Assembly (NCBI GenBank): GCA_013152215.1
Contig: JAADGT010000352.1
Span: 1 to 37,190, forward strand
Direction: 5' to 3'
DNA length: 37,190 bases
DNA from: Deltaproteobacteria bacterium
Lineage (GTDB): Bacteria > Desulfobacterota > Deferrisomatia > Deferrisomatales > Deferrisomataceae
Position 1 is the first letter of the stretch. Each line of letters starts with the position of its first letter. Shown here piece by piece: positions 8,982-17,548 of this stretch. The position numbers and the translations under genes are program-made. The notes under the pieces are model-generated. The model made no database searches and was not told where the DNA came from. It saw nothing but the letters and a program-made list of their open reading frames with translations.

Positions 8982-10003
8982 GCCTGCCTCCGTGCCCGAT
9001 GGACGCCCCATCCGTGGGCGAGCAGCACCGCCAGCACCGAGGCCCCCTGGATCACGCCGCTCAGGGACGAGTCCAGCTGCAGGGCCATGGGCAGCTGGAC
9101 GCTGCCCACGTTCAAGCCGGCGAAAAACAGGGCAATGGGCGCCACCGGCCCCAACCGGAACCCGGCCAGCATGGTCACCAGGAGGGCCAGGTAGCCGTAG
9201 TTGCTGGAGATGGCGGGGATCAGCCGGTGGTAGACCGCCGTCACCTGGATTCCTCCGGCCAGCCCCGCCATGCCCCCGGCCATGACCATGGCTAGCAGCA
9301 GGTACCGCTCGGGCGGGAGCCCCAGCAGATGGGCGGCCCGGGGATTGCCCCCCACGGCCCTGAGGAACAGCCCCACCCGGGTGCGGCCCAGGAGCCAAGC
9401 CGTGAGGACGAGGGCGCCGACCGCACAGCCCAGGGCCACAGGGGACAGCCGGCCCCAGGAGAAGTTGGGCAGCCACAGCTCGGGCGGGAACGGCACGGTG
9501 CCGCTCATGGAGGCTACCCCGGGTCGCTTCCAAGGGCCGAAGATGAGCCACAGCACGACGCCCTGGGCCACGAAGTTCAGCCCCAGCCCGGCGAAGATCT
9601 CGTTGACCCCGCCGCGGGTCCGCAGCACCCCGGCCGCCAGGGACCACCCGGCTCCCAGCAGCACGCCGGTGGCCATGGCCAGGGCCAGGAGCACACCCGG
9701 CGGGAGGTGGCCCGCTCCGGCACGCAGGGCCCAGGTGGTGCCCACCGCCCCCAGGATCACCTGGCCTTCCACCCCGATGTTCCACAGGCCGATCCGGAAC
9801 GTGTAGATGAGCCCGCAGGCGCACAGGGTCAGCGGCACCCACACGGTGAGGACCCGGGCGAGCTTCGACACCGACCCGAAGGATCCGCGGACGAGCAGGG
9901 AGAACGCCTCCAGGGGCGGGGCGCCGGTGAGCAGGAGAACCGCCGTGGTGAAGATCAGGACGAGCCCGGCGGCCACCAGGGTCTCGAACGAGCGGGACCT
10001 CAC
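8978..10003 (-). CDS. BMP-type ABC importer, permease subunit 1
   Basis: A 341-residue multi-span permease of the same superfamily as its neighbour, closest in pattern to YufP/NupP-type subunits. Typical features are RIGLWNIGVEGQVILGAVG near residues 69-87 and the coupling loop VGLFLRAVGGNPRAAHLLGL. The start is GTG 10003, which overlaps the stop of the ATPase gene by GTGA; an open frame reaches further upstream but only as antisense-like sequence over the ATPase gene. The two permeases probably form the heterodimeric channel of the importer. Confidence 0.9.
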   Translation of the reverse strand: MRSRSFETLVAAGLVLIFTTAVLLLTGAPPLEAFSLLVRGSFGSVSKLARVLTVWVPLTLCACGLIYTFRIGLWNIGVEGQVILGAVGTTWALRAGAGHLPPGVLLALAMATGVLLGAGWSLAAGVLRTRGGVNEIFAGLGLNFVAQGVVLWLIFGPWKRPGVASMSGTVPFPPELWLPNFSWGRLSPVALGCAVGALVLTAWLLGRTRVGLFLRAVGGNPRAAHLLGLPPERYLLLAMVMAGGMAGLAGGIQVTAVYHRLIPAISSNYGYLALLVTMLAGFRLGPVAPIALFFAGLNVGSVQLPMALQLDSSLSGVIQGASVLAVLLAHGWGVHRARRQA

Positions 10004-11496
10004 GGCGCCTCCACCACCGCTTCGGGTGAGGGCGTCCGGGCGGGGGCAGGCGGGGTCTTCCCGGCGATGGCGCTTCCGAGCTCGGCCACCGAGGTCTCGG
10101 CCGCCTTCACGTCCGCTACCAGCGCTCCGTCGTGGAACACCAGCACGCGCTCGGCCACCATGAGGATCTCGTCGAGTTCGGGCGAGCTGAACACGATCGT
10201 GGTCCCCCGAGCCTTGTGAGCCAGGAGCTGCTCCCACACCCAGTGGGCCGACTCCAGGTCCAGGCCCCGGGTGGGGCTCTCCAGCAGGAGCAGCCTGGGC
10301 CGCTCGGGCAGGAGGGCCAGCAGCACCCGCTGCTGATTCCCGCCGGACAGTGCCTCCACGGGTGTGCCCGGCTCCCCCCGGATCCGGTACCGGCGGATGG
10401 CACCCTCGGCCCGTTCCGCTGCGCCCCGCCAGGGGGCCAAGAAGGGAATGCGGGTCCGGCCGAGGGCGAAGTGGTCGAGCACACTCAGGCCGGCGACGAG
10501 CCCCTCCTCGAGCCGGCCCGACGGCAGGAACGCCACGCCCCGCTGCCGGAGCCTGCGGTACCCTTCCGCCGGCGCCCCGCACACCTCTACTCCGCCCCGG
10601 TACGGCCGGTTCAGGCCTGCGGCCAGGCGCAGGAACGCGTTCTGCCCGGCGCCCTCCACCCCGGCGAGGCCCACCACCTCGCCCTCCCGGATCGTGGTCG
10701 AGCAGCCCCGGAGGCCGGCGCGACCGCCGGTGGCCCATGCGTCGCGAAACACCAGGACGGGTTCCCCCGGTGCCCCGGCCACCCTCCGGGGCACGGCCGG
10801 CGGCTGGCCGAACATCATCTCCAACAGCTCCCGGGTCCGGAACGGCCGCTCGGCCCGGCCAGCCACGGCGCCCTGTCGGAGCACCGTGACCTCGTCACAC
10901 AGGGCCTCCACGTCCTCGAGCTTGTGCGACACCAGCAGCACGCTGCGGCCCTGCTCCGCCAGGCGCCGGAGCGCCGCGAACAGAATCTCGCGCTGAACCC
11001 CCGAGATGCCGGTGGTAGGCTCGTCCAGGATCAGCACCCCAACGCCCAGGCTGAGCAGCCGCAGCAGCTCCAGCTGCTGGCGTTCGCCCACGGTCAGCCG
11101 CTCCAGCGGCATCTCGGGGTGCACGGCAAAGCCGAGCTCGGCGGCCCGGGCCTCCAGGTCCCTACGGAGTTCCCGTGCGGGCACCCACGGCCGGCCCAGG
11201 GCGTAGTTCTCCAGGGCGGTCATGGCCAGGAAGTCCATGGGGTCCTGGTACAGCATGCCCACGCCCCGGGCCACGGCCTCGGCCGGGGTGCGCCACCGAA
11301 CCTCGTCGCCGTCCAGCAGGATCCGGCCCGAGGTCGGACGGGTGTACCCCGCCAGGATCCGCATCAGGGTGCTCTTGCCCGCGCCGTTCTCCCCCAGCAC
11401 CCCGTGGATGGTGCCGGCGCGCACCTCGAGGCTCACGCCCCGGTTGGCGTGCACCCTGCCGTACCGCTTGTGGATGTCGTCCAGAACGATGTGCAT
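10000..11496 (-). CDS. BMP-type ABC importer, double ATP-binding protein
   Basis: A 498-residue protein with two ABC domains in tandem, as in ribose- and nucleoside-type importers. Domain 1 has Walker A GENGAGKST (35-43), a signature-like LTVGERQQ and Walker B VLILDEPTTG. Domain 2 has a degenerate Walker A, GVEGAGQ, with the lysine missing, then LSGGNQQ and a Walker B with ESP instead of DEP (LLLLESPTRGLD); a degenerate second domain is usual in this family. Start ATG 11496 (MHIVLDD) lacks a good ribosome site; the 119 bp before it carry octamer repeats. It energises uptake with the two permeases at 8001-10003 and the binding protein at 11616-12791. The substrate is probably a nucleoside or other purine-like compound by family analogy. 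Confidence 0.92.
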   Translation of the reverse strand: MHIVLDDIHKRYGRVHANRGVSLEVRAGTIHGVLGENGAGKSTLMRILAGYTRPTSGRILLDGDEVRWRTPAEAVARGVGMLYQDPMDFLAMTALENYALGRPWVPARELRRDLEARAAELGFAVHPEMPLERLTVGERQQLELLRLLSLGVGVLILDEPTTGISGVQREILFAALRRLAEQGRSVLLVSHKLEDVEALCDEVTVLRQGAVAGRAERPFRTRELLEMMFGQPPAVPRRVAGAPGEPVLVFRDAWATGGRAGLRGCSTTIREGEVVGLAGVEGAGQNAFLRLAAGLNRPYRGGVEVCGAPAEGYRRLRQRGVAFLPSGRLEEGLVAGLSVLDHFALGRTRIPFLAPWRGAAERAEGAIRRYRIRGEPGTPVEALSGGNQQRVLLALLPERPRLLLLESPTRGLDLESAHWVWEQLLAHKARGTTIVFSSPELDEILMVAERVLVFHDGALVADVKAAETSVAELGSAIAGKTPPAPARTPSPEAVVEAP

Positions 11497-11501
11497 GTTT
11501 T

Positions 11502-11615
11502 GTGGCTGGAAGGCTAGAAAGCTAGAAGGCTGGAAAGCTGGGAGGCCGGGAGGCGAAAGCCTTCGGCCACCGGGCCGAGTCTCCCAAGATCCAGCCTCTA
11601 GTCTCCAGTCTCTCG
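11502..11615. repeat. Degenerate octamer array between BMP genes
   Basis: 11502-11554 is a tandem run of an 8-bp unit of consensus RARGCTRG (AAGGCTAG, AAAGCTAG, AAGGCTGG, AAAGCTGG). 11581-11615 carries the complementary-strand type CCAGCCTCTAGTCTCCAGTC with 7-8-bp spacing. The two halves face each other, so the transcript of this gap could fold back. Confidence 0.6.
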
Positions 11616-12791
11616 CTACTTGGCGCTGCTCTGGCCCTCCATGCCCTGGAGGAGCTGCTTCATGTACCAGATCTGTTGGTCCGTGGCGGTCTGGCCCGCG
11701 GCCAGGAACGTGGAGCCGTCCTGGTAGTTGAGCGGTCCCTGGAACAGGTTGAGCTTTCCGCTCCCCAGGTCCCGGACGAACGCATCGAGCTGGGGGCGCA
11801 CTTCGGCCGGAAGGGCCGGGCCCGGTAGGAACCCCACCGAGCTGGTCTGGTGGTCGTTGATGTCCTTCCAGTCGGGCCCCAGCCACAGCCACTGGGACTT
11901 CCACTTGCCGGCCATGGCCGCCTGGATCAGCATCTTGTACCCCGGGAACCAGTTGAAGTAGGGCACCCCCAGGCACACGTCACCCGCGCCCTCGCACGCC
12001 CCGGCGTAGTCGTAAGGGACCGCCCAGACCTCCTTGCCCTCCTTGCGCTTCTGCTGGGCGACCACCACGGCCTCGGTGGTGTCGATGCCCGACACGAGCA
12101 CGTCGTAGCCCGAGTTGAAGAAGTTCTGGGCCACCTGGGTGGGGTCGGCGGTCACACCCGGGATGTTGAACCAGAACCCGATCCAGTTCACCCGGAACTT
12201 CAGCTCCGAGGCGGGACGCTTGCGCACGTGCTCCCAGGCGTAGCGGGCCCCCAGGTAGGAGGACACGGCCAGCCGGCGGGTCTCGTCGTTCACGAGGGGG
12301 CCGAGGTAGCCGATCTTGCCCGTGCGGGTGGTGAGGGCGGCCACGAACCCCGCCATCATCTTGGCGTATTCCATCCTGCCCATGAGGTTGCTCAGGTTCT
12401 TGGGCGCGTTGCCCGCCAGCACGTGGTCGCCCGAGACGTGCACGAAGTACACGTCCGGGTGCTCCAGGGCCGCCTCCACGATGCCGTCCTTCATGTCGTC
12501 GGAGTTGGCGATGATCAGGCGGCATCCCTTCTCCACCATGTCGTCCACGAGCTGGGGGATGGTGACGCCGGGGCGATCCGCCGGGTTCACCTTGTCGATG
12601 TAGATCATCTCGGTGCCCGGGATCTCCTTCTCGATCCGGCGGCCGGCCTCGTAGTGGGCCTGGCTCCAGCCCCGGTCGTTGTACGGGCCCACCAGGAGCA
12701 GGCCGAACCGGAAGGTGCCCGCGCCGGCGCCAGCCGGCAGGAGCACCGCTGCCGCCGCGATGAGCGCGATGGTCTTGGTCAGCGTCCGCAT
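11616..12791 (-). CDS. BMP family periplasmic substrate-binding protein
   Basis: A 391-residue binding protein of the basic-membrane-protein/PnrA-like family. Residues 1-25 form a Sec signal peptide (MRTLTKTIALIAAAA then LPAGAGAG). No lipobox cysteine follows, so it should be a free periplasmic protein. The mature part has the two-lobed binding-protein pattern: LLLVGPYNDRGWSQAHYEAG, then a DDMVEKGCRLIIANSDD segment and GKIGYLGPLV. Start ATG 12791 has a strong AGGAGG eight bases upstream. The distance to the ATPase gene (119 bp) is larger than the overlaps further down the unit, as expected if the binding protein is made in excess. Substrate not determinable; family members bind nucleosides and some other ligands. 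Confidence 0.92.
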   Translation of the reverse strand: MRTLTKTIALIAAAAVLLPAGAGAGTFRFGLLLVGPYNDRGWSQAHYEAGRRIEKEIPGTEMIYIDKVNPADRPGVTIPQLVDDMVEKGCRLIIANSDDMKDGIVEAALEHPDVYFVHVSGDHVLAGNAPKNLSNLMGRMEYAKMMAGFVAALTTRTGKIGYLGPLVNDETRRLAVSSYLGARYAWEHVRKRPASELKFRVNWIGFWFNIPGVTADPTQVAQNFFNSGYDVLVSGIDTTEAVVVAQQKRKEGKEVWAVPYDYAGACEGAGDVCLGVPYFNWFPGYKMLIQAAMAGKWKSQWLWLGPDWKDINDHQTSSVGFLPGPALPAEVRPQLDAFVRDLGSGKLNLFQGPLNYQDGSTFLAAGQTATDQQIWYMKQLLQGMEGQSSAK

Positions 12792-12823
12792 GGTCCTTTC
12801 CTCCTGTGTAACGGGAGCGCCGT

Positions 12824-12850
12824 GGGAAAGCTAGAAGGCTGGAAGGCCAG
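12824..12850 (+). repeat. Short octamer array
   Basis: GAAAGCTAGAAGGCTGGAAG and flanks, three to four units of the RARGCTRG octamer, 33 bp upstream of the BMP binding-protein start. The 387-bp gap 12792-13178 otherwise holds the ~180-bp element at 12899-13080 and no gene. Confidence 0.55.
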
Positions 12851-12898
12851 AGGGCCTTCGGTCCGCCGGGCGGCTCTCGAACCGCGCCAAATCTCGGT

Positions 12899-13080
12899 GG
12901 GCGTGGGGTCTGCTGGAGAGCCGCGTGCGGCTCCTTGGCTCGCCGCGCAGCGCCTCCAGCGCTCGCACCGTGAATTCGTTCAGGCCCCACCAAACTGTCA
13001 TGAACCCCCCGCCCGTGTCCCGTGCCTGCGCGGCGAATCTCATGCCCGGCTTCGCGCGCGGCCGGAAGCAGACCCCACGC
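12899..13080 (-). repeat. ~180-bp dispersed intergenic element, copy A
   Basis: Read on the minus strand, this stretch is closely similar over its length to 24382-24559 on the plus strand. Blocks shared almost exactly include CTTCCGGCCGCGCGCGAAGC, GCATGAGATTCGCCGCGCAG, CGGTGCGAGCG and AAGGAGCCGCACGCGGCTCT. It contains a perfect 7-bp stem GAGCCGC/GCGGCTC with a 2-bp centre at 12918-12933. The middle ~50 bp diverge with indels. Neither copy keeps one intact reading frame across the element. It lies between the BMP binding protein and the sirtuin gene. Confidence 0.8.
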
Positions 13081-13178
13081 CCCCGCCGCCGCCAAGGCCC
13101 CAGGATCACTGAACGTTACCCTTCCCCGTTGCCGAGCCCCGCAGGGCCTGACGATTCTTCCAAGCCGCGAGCTCCACT

Positions 13179-13928
13179 CTAGTCTCCAATTAAGGCCAGG
13201 GCCTGGTCGGCCAGGTCCTGGAGCACGCGGCCCGCCCTTCCCTCGAGGAACACGTCGGTCAGGGACTCGGTCAGGTGGGTGGGGGCCAGGTTCACCTCGA
13301 TCACGGCCGCGCCGGCCTGCTTGGCCACCCAGGGCATCTGGTTGGCCGGGGCCACCTCGGCCGAGGTGCCGACCACCAGCATCACCCGGCACGAAGCGGC
13401 CATCCGGTACGCTTCGCGCAGGGCGTGCTCGGGGATCGGCTCCCCGAAGAACACCACGTCGGGCTTGAGCAGGGCCCCGCACTCGCAGACCGGCGGTTGC
13501 CCGCGTTGCCGGGCCTCGTCCCGGGAGACGCGCACCCCGCACGCCAGACACGAGAGCGTCCGGTGGCTGCCGTGGAACTCGACCACCTTCCGGCTGCCGG
13601 CGGCCTGGTGCAGGCCGTCGATGTTCTGGGTGATCACCCCCGTGACCACCCCGCTCCGCTCCAGCCGGGCCAGGGCCTCGTGGGCCGGGTTGGGACGGGC
13701 CGCGTCGAGCACGGCTTCCATCTCGGCCAGCATCTTCCAGACCTTGGCCGGGTCGGCCCGGAACGCCTGGATGGTGGCGTACTCGGCCGGGTCGAAGCGG
13801 TCCCACAGGCCGCCGCGGCTGCGGAAGTCCGGGATCCCGCTCTCCACGCTGATGCCCGCGCCGGTGAGCACCGCCACCCGCCGGCGCACGGCCATGAGCC
13901 TCGCGGCCTCGCTCAGACGCTCTTCCAC
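13179..13928 (-). CDS. Sir2 family NAD-dependent deacylase
   Basis: A 249-residue sirtuin that removes acyl groups from lysines using NAD+. Motifs in order are GAGIS (23-27) with GIPDFRS, TQNIDGLH (100-107), catalytic H119 in FHGSH, zinc cysteines C127, C130, C148 and C150 (CxxC and CxC), KPDVVFFGE, and GTSAEV for NAD binding. The Tyr/Arg pair that marks CobB-type desuccinylases is not seen after the GGLW region, so plain deacetylase specificity is more likely. Start GTG 13928 has GGGAGG six bases upstream; ATG 13895 would cut into the first helix. It overlaps the upstream flavoprotein gene by 16 bp, which suggests coupled expression. In the acyl-CoA metabolic setting it might reverse protein acylation, but that is inference. 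Confidence 0.93.
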   Translation of the reverse strand: MEERLSEAARLMAVRRRVAVLTGAGISVESGIPDFRSRGGLWDRFDPAEYATIQAFRADPAKVWKMLAEMEAVLDAARPNPAHEALARLERSGVVTGVITQNIDGLHQAAGSRKVVEFHGSHRTLSCLACGVRVSRDEARQRGQPPVCECGALLKPDVVFFGEPIPEHALREAYRMAASCRVMLVVGTSAEVAPANQMPWVAKQAGAAVIEVNLAPTHLTESLTDVFLEGRAGRVLQDLADQALALIGD

Positions 13929-14755
13929 GGCTGGCCTCCCGCGCGGAACTGCCCGATGCGCTCGCGGATCTCCCGGATCCGGGCCTTGAACCGGGGGCCC
14001 GAGGGCAGGATCCGCTCCTCGAAGTGGTGCCGCATGCTCCCCGGGCTCCAACGGGGCTCGGCCCCCGGAGCCGGCACGAACCGCCGGCCGCCGTCGCGGT
14101 CCTCCCACGTGCCCGGCAGGTCGCACAGCAGGCAGTGGGCCGCGCCGTCGGGCCGGGTGGTCACCAGATCCATGTGACACACCGGGCAGGCGCCCGGGTC
14201 GCCCCGGTAGGCGGTCTCGCCCCGGCCCAGGGCCCGGCCGGCCTCCAGGGCCCGGTCGCAGGCCACCGGGTCGTCGAAGATCTCGCCGGGGCCTTGGGCG
14301 TGGCCGATGAACTGGTCCACCACCGGCATGCCCAGGAACAGGAAGAACAGGCTCACCTGGGACAGGGCCAGGGGCTCCCAGCCCGGCACGCCGGCGGCCA
14401 CCAGGGCGAGCCCCGGTTTCCCGACGAACTCCCGGCGGATCCCGAACCGGATCATCCGATCGTGGAGGTTCTTGACCTGGGCCGTGGCGCCGAGCACGTA
14501 GCAGGGCGAGCCCAGCACCACCGCGTCGGCCCACCGCATGGCCTCGAGGAACTCGGGGAGCCGGTCCTTCTGCACGCAGTCCCGGTCCTTGAACACGCAG
14601 GCCATGCACCCGACGCAGGGCCCGAGCCCCAGATCGGGGATCCGCAGGAACCGGGTCTCGGCCCCCTCTTCGTCCGCGCCCCGCAGGGCGGTGTGCACGA
14701 GGATGTCGGTGTTGCCCCACTGGCGGCAACTGGCACTCAGACCGAGGACGTTCAT
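13913..14755 (-). CDS. Predicted iron-sulfur flavoprotein with C-terminal CxxC/CxxC extension
   Basis: A 280-residue flavodoxin-fold protein of the NADPH-dependent FMN reductase family. The N-terminal SASCRQWGNTD segment (7-17) fits the FMN-phosphate loop. C47, C50, C53 and C60 form a compact CxxCxxC-x6-C cluster, the arrangement known from Methanosarcina iron-sulfur flavoprotein, where it binds 4Fe-4S. GSPCYVLGATAQVKNLHDR (82-100) is the usual flavin/dimer region. After about residue 180 comes an extra ~100-residue domain with C190, C193, C208 and C211 (CPVC and CLLC), probably a zinc ribbon, then a basic helical tail. Start ATG 14755 has GGAGGG upstream. It is probably a redox protein moving electrons between NAD(P)H, FMN and a partner; the partner is unknown. 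The following sirtuin gene overlaps it. Confidence 0.82.
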   Translation of the reverse strand: MNVLGLSASCRQWGNTDILVHTALRGADEEGAETRFLRIPDLGLGPCVGCMACVFKDRDCVQKDRLPEFLEAMRWADAVVLGSPCYVLGATAQVKNLHDRMIRFGIRREFVGKPGLALVAAGVPGWEPLALSQVSLFFLFLGMPVVDQFIGHAQGPGEIFDDPVACDRALEAGRALGRGETAYRGDPGACPVCHMDLVTTRPDGAAHCLLCDLPGTWEDRDGGRRFVPAPGAEPRWSPGSMRHHFEERILPSGPRFKARIREIRERIGQFRAGGQPWKSV

Positions 14756-14775
14756 CGGGTTCCCTCCGTGAATCT

Positions 14776-14834
14776 GGCTGGGAGGCTAGAAGGCTAGGAG
14801 GCAGGTCCCTTGCCCCGCCCTCCGAGGTGTCGCG
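14776..14834. repeat. Octamer array plus GGCAAGGGACCTGCC element
   Basis: 14776-14800 holds RARGCTRG octamers (GGAGGCTAGAAGGCTAGGAG). 14800-14824 holds GGCAGGTCCCTTGCCCCGCC and TCCG, the minus-strand copy of the dispersed element. The whole 79-bp gap between the livF-like stop and the flavoprotein start is repeat DNA. Confidence 0.55.
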
Positions 14835-15559
14835 CTACCCTCCCAGATACGCCCGCTTCACCTCCTCGTTGGACAGGAGGTGGTCGGTGGGGCCCTCGGC
14901 CACGATGCGGCCGGTGTCGAGCACATAGCCCCGGTGGGCGAACTTGAGCGCGAGGGCCGCGTTCTGCTCCACCAGGAGGATGGTGACCCCCTCCTGGTTC
15001 AGCCGTTTCAGCGCCCGGAACATCTCGTACTTGAGCACCGGGGCCAGCCCCATGGAGGGCTCGTCCAGCAGCAGAACCCGGCATCCCGTCATGAGGGCCC
15101 GTCCCACGGCCAGCATCTGCTGCTCGCCCCCGCTCAACGACTCGCTGCGCTGTCGGCGCCGCTCCCTGAGCCGGGGGAACAGCTGGAACACGCGCTCCAG
15201 GTCCTTGACCACGCCCGGGTCGCCACGGCGGGCATAGGTGGCCAGCTCCAGGTTCTCCTCCACCGTCAGGTTCCCGAAGATGCGCCGACCTTCGGGAACC
15301 AGGGCCATCTTGAGCGCCCGGACCACGTCGTGGGGTTCCACGGCCAGGATGCTCCGGCCCGCGAACCGGATGTCGCCCTCGGCCACCCGGGGAGCCTCGG
15401 GCGGGGGCAGCCGGCAGATGCTCAGGAGGGTCGTGGTCTTGCCCGCGCCGTTGGCCCCGATCAGGGTGACCACCTCGCCCTCGTCCACGGTGAAGCTGAC
15501 GCCGTGGAGGGCCTCGATGCTGCCGTAGCGGACCACCAGGTTTTCGATCTCGAGAAGCA

Positions 15560-15560
<1 letters not shown>
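14835..15560 (-). CDS. livF: Branched-chain amino acid-type ABC transporter ATP-binding protein LivF
   Basis: A 241-residue ATPase of the LivF type, one of the two energy-coupling subunits of the 14835-19695 importer. Walker A is GANGAGKTT (35-43), the signature LSGGEQQ (142-148) and Walker B VLLLDEP (162-168); the switch region reads ILLVEQNAALAL, typical of LivF. There is a short Pro-rich insertion (PPPEAP) after the Walker A helix. Start ATG 15560 shares one base with the livG stop, so translation is coupled. It is the last gene of the SBP-livH-livM-livG-livF unit read leftward. Confidence 0.93.
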
Positions 15561-16327
<767 letters not shown>

Positions 16328-16335
16328 GGCGCCCC

Positions 16336-17412
16336 TCACTTGAACCGGAAGAACCGCCGGAGGCCTGGGAACACGTCCGCCAGTTCCCGGTTGCCCAGGA
16401 TGCCTTCGGGCCGGAACTGCATCAGGAGGATCAGGAGGAGCGGCACCACGATCCATTTGATGATTTGGAGCGGCCGCAGGGCCTCCAGGAGCAGGGTGAA
16501 CAGCACGGCGGAGAGCACCGAGCCCGACAGGCTGCCCATGCCCCCCAGGTACACCATGACCAGGGCCTCGGTGGACTTGAGGATGCCGAACGATCCGGGG
16601 TTCACGTACCCCACGATGTGGGCGAACAGGCCCCCGGCCACGCCCGCGAGGCCCGAGCTGAGCATGAACGCAGCCACCTTCATGCGGTTCGTGTTCACGC
16701 TCATGATCTCGGCCGCCACCTCGTCCTGGCAGATGGCCATCACGCCCTTACCGTAGGTGGAGTACACGAACCGGCGCAGGATCCACAGGGTGAACACGGC
16801 GAACCCGAACGACCACAGGAGCATCCAGGGCAGGTCCCAGGCCCGGCCCATGGCCTTGACGACCCGCTTCATGCCCATGAACCCCCGGGACCCGCCGATC
16901 ACGTCCAGGTTCTCCACCGCGCTGATCACGATGTAGTTGGCCGCGATGGTGATGATGGCCAGGTAGTCCCCCCGGGTGCGAAACGAGGGGATCGCCACCA
17001 GCAGCCCCGCCAGGGCCGCGGCCAGGCCTCCCACCAGCACGATCAGCGGAAACCCCACCAGGGCCCACTCCGGGGGCAGAAGGGGAGGGCCGAACACCCG
17101 GTCTTTGGCGAACAGGAGCACCCCCAGCACGGACGACACATAGGCGCCCACCGCCATGAACCCGCCGTGGCCGCAGGAGAACTCGCCCATGTACCCGTTC
17201 ACCAGGTTCAGGCTGGCCGACACGATCACGTTGACCGCCATGAACATGATCACGGTCTGGGTGTACTTGGTCAGGGCCCCGCTCTGGCCGACCCAGAGGA
17301 GCACGGCCAGGCCGGCGAGCGTGAGGGCCGGCACGCTCCAACGCTGGAACGCGGTGGGTCGTGCGGCCGTCCCGTCGGGCCGCACCGCAACGCTAGTGGG
17401 TTGTGAGCTCAT
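16336..17412 (-). CDS. livM: Branched-chain amino acid-type ABC transporter permease LivM
   Basis: A 358-residue inner-membrane permease with about eight to ten hydrophobic segments and a polar ~25-residue N-terminal tail before the first span. Family landmarks are NVIVSASLNLVNGYMGEFSC with GHGGFMAVGAY (about 60-88), the SFRTRGDYLAIITIA stretch, and the coupling loop YGKGVMAICQDEVAAEIMSV. Start ATG 17412 has AGGGAA upstream. The next gene upstream, livH, ends 136 bp away; the gap is filled by tandem short repeats. Confidence 0.93.
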   Translation of the reverse strand: MSSQPTSVAVRPDGTAARPTAFQRWSVPALTLAGLAVLLWVGQSGALTKYTQTVIMFMAVNVIVSASLNLVNGYMGEFSCGHGGFMAVGAYVSSVLGVLLFAKDRVFGPPLLPPEWALVGFPLIVLVGGLAAALAGLLVAIPSFRTRGDYLAIITIAANYIVISAVENLDVIGGSRGFMGMKRVVKAMGRAWDLPWMLLWSFGFAVFTLWILRRFVYSTYGKGVMAICQDEVAAEIMSVNTNRMKVAAFMLSSGLAGVAGGLFAHIVGYVNPGSFGILKSTEALVMVYLGGMGSLSGSVLSAVLFTLLLEALRPLQIIKWIVVPLLLILLMQFRPEGILGNRELADVFPGLRRFFRFK

Positions 17413-17423
17413 GGTTCCCTAAA

Positions 17424-17548
17424 GTCGGTCTTCGGTCGTCAGTCTGCGGTCGCCGGTCGTTGGGAACTGCCGTGAATCGGGAAGGCCGTAAATCGTAAAT
17501 CGTGAATCGTTGGGACCTTCAAGCCTCCCAGCTTTCTAGCCTTCCCGC
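17424..17548. repeat. Three short-period arrays in the livM-livH gap
   Basis: 17424-17464 is a 7-bp array on the theme NNCGGTC (GTCGGTC, TTCGGTC, GTCAGTC, TGCGGTC, GCCGGTC). 17471-17513 is a second 7-bp array on CGTAAAT (CGTAAATCGTAAATCGTGAA). 17520-17548 is the minus-strand form of the octamer (CCTCCCAGCTTTCTAGCCTT), running up to the livH stop codon. Confidence 0.65.

Noticed and set aside
8001..9842. 613-residue permease fusion on the minus strand
   Set aside because: The upstream half is out-of-frame sequence over the first permease gene; a clear ATG with GGAGG at 8981 sets the real start. The same reasoning shortened the long frames at 8978-10738, 10000-11976, 13179-14729, 14835-16280 and 18535-20385.
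12899..13080. Reading the ~180-bp element as a classical MITE
   Set aside because: I could not find terminal inverted repeats or a target duplication at either copy; it remains an unclassified dispersed element.
12831..13109. 92-residue minus-strand frame across the ~180-bp element
   Set aside because: The second copy of the element does not keep this frame through its variable centre; short shared peptide blocks occur in different frames, so coding is not supported.
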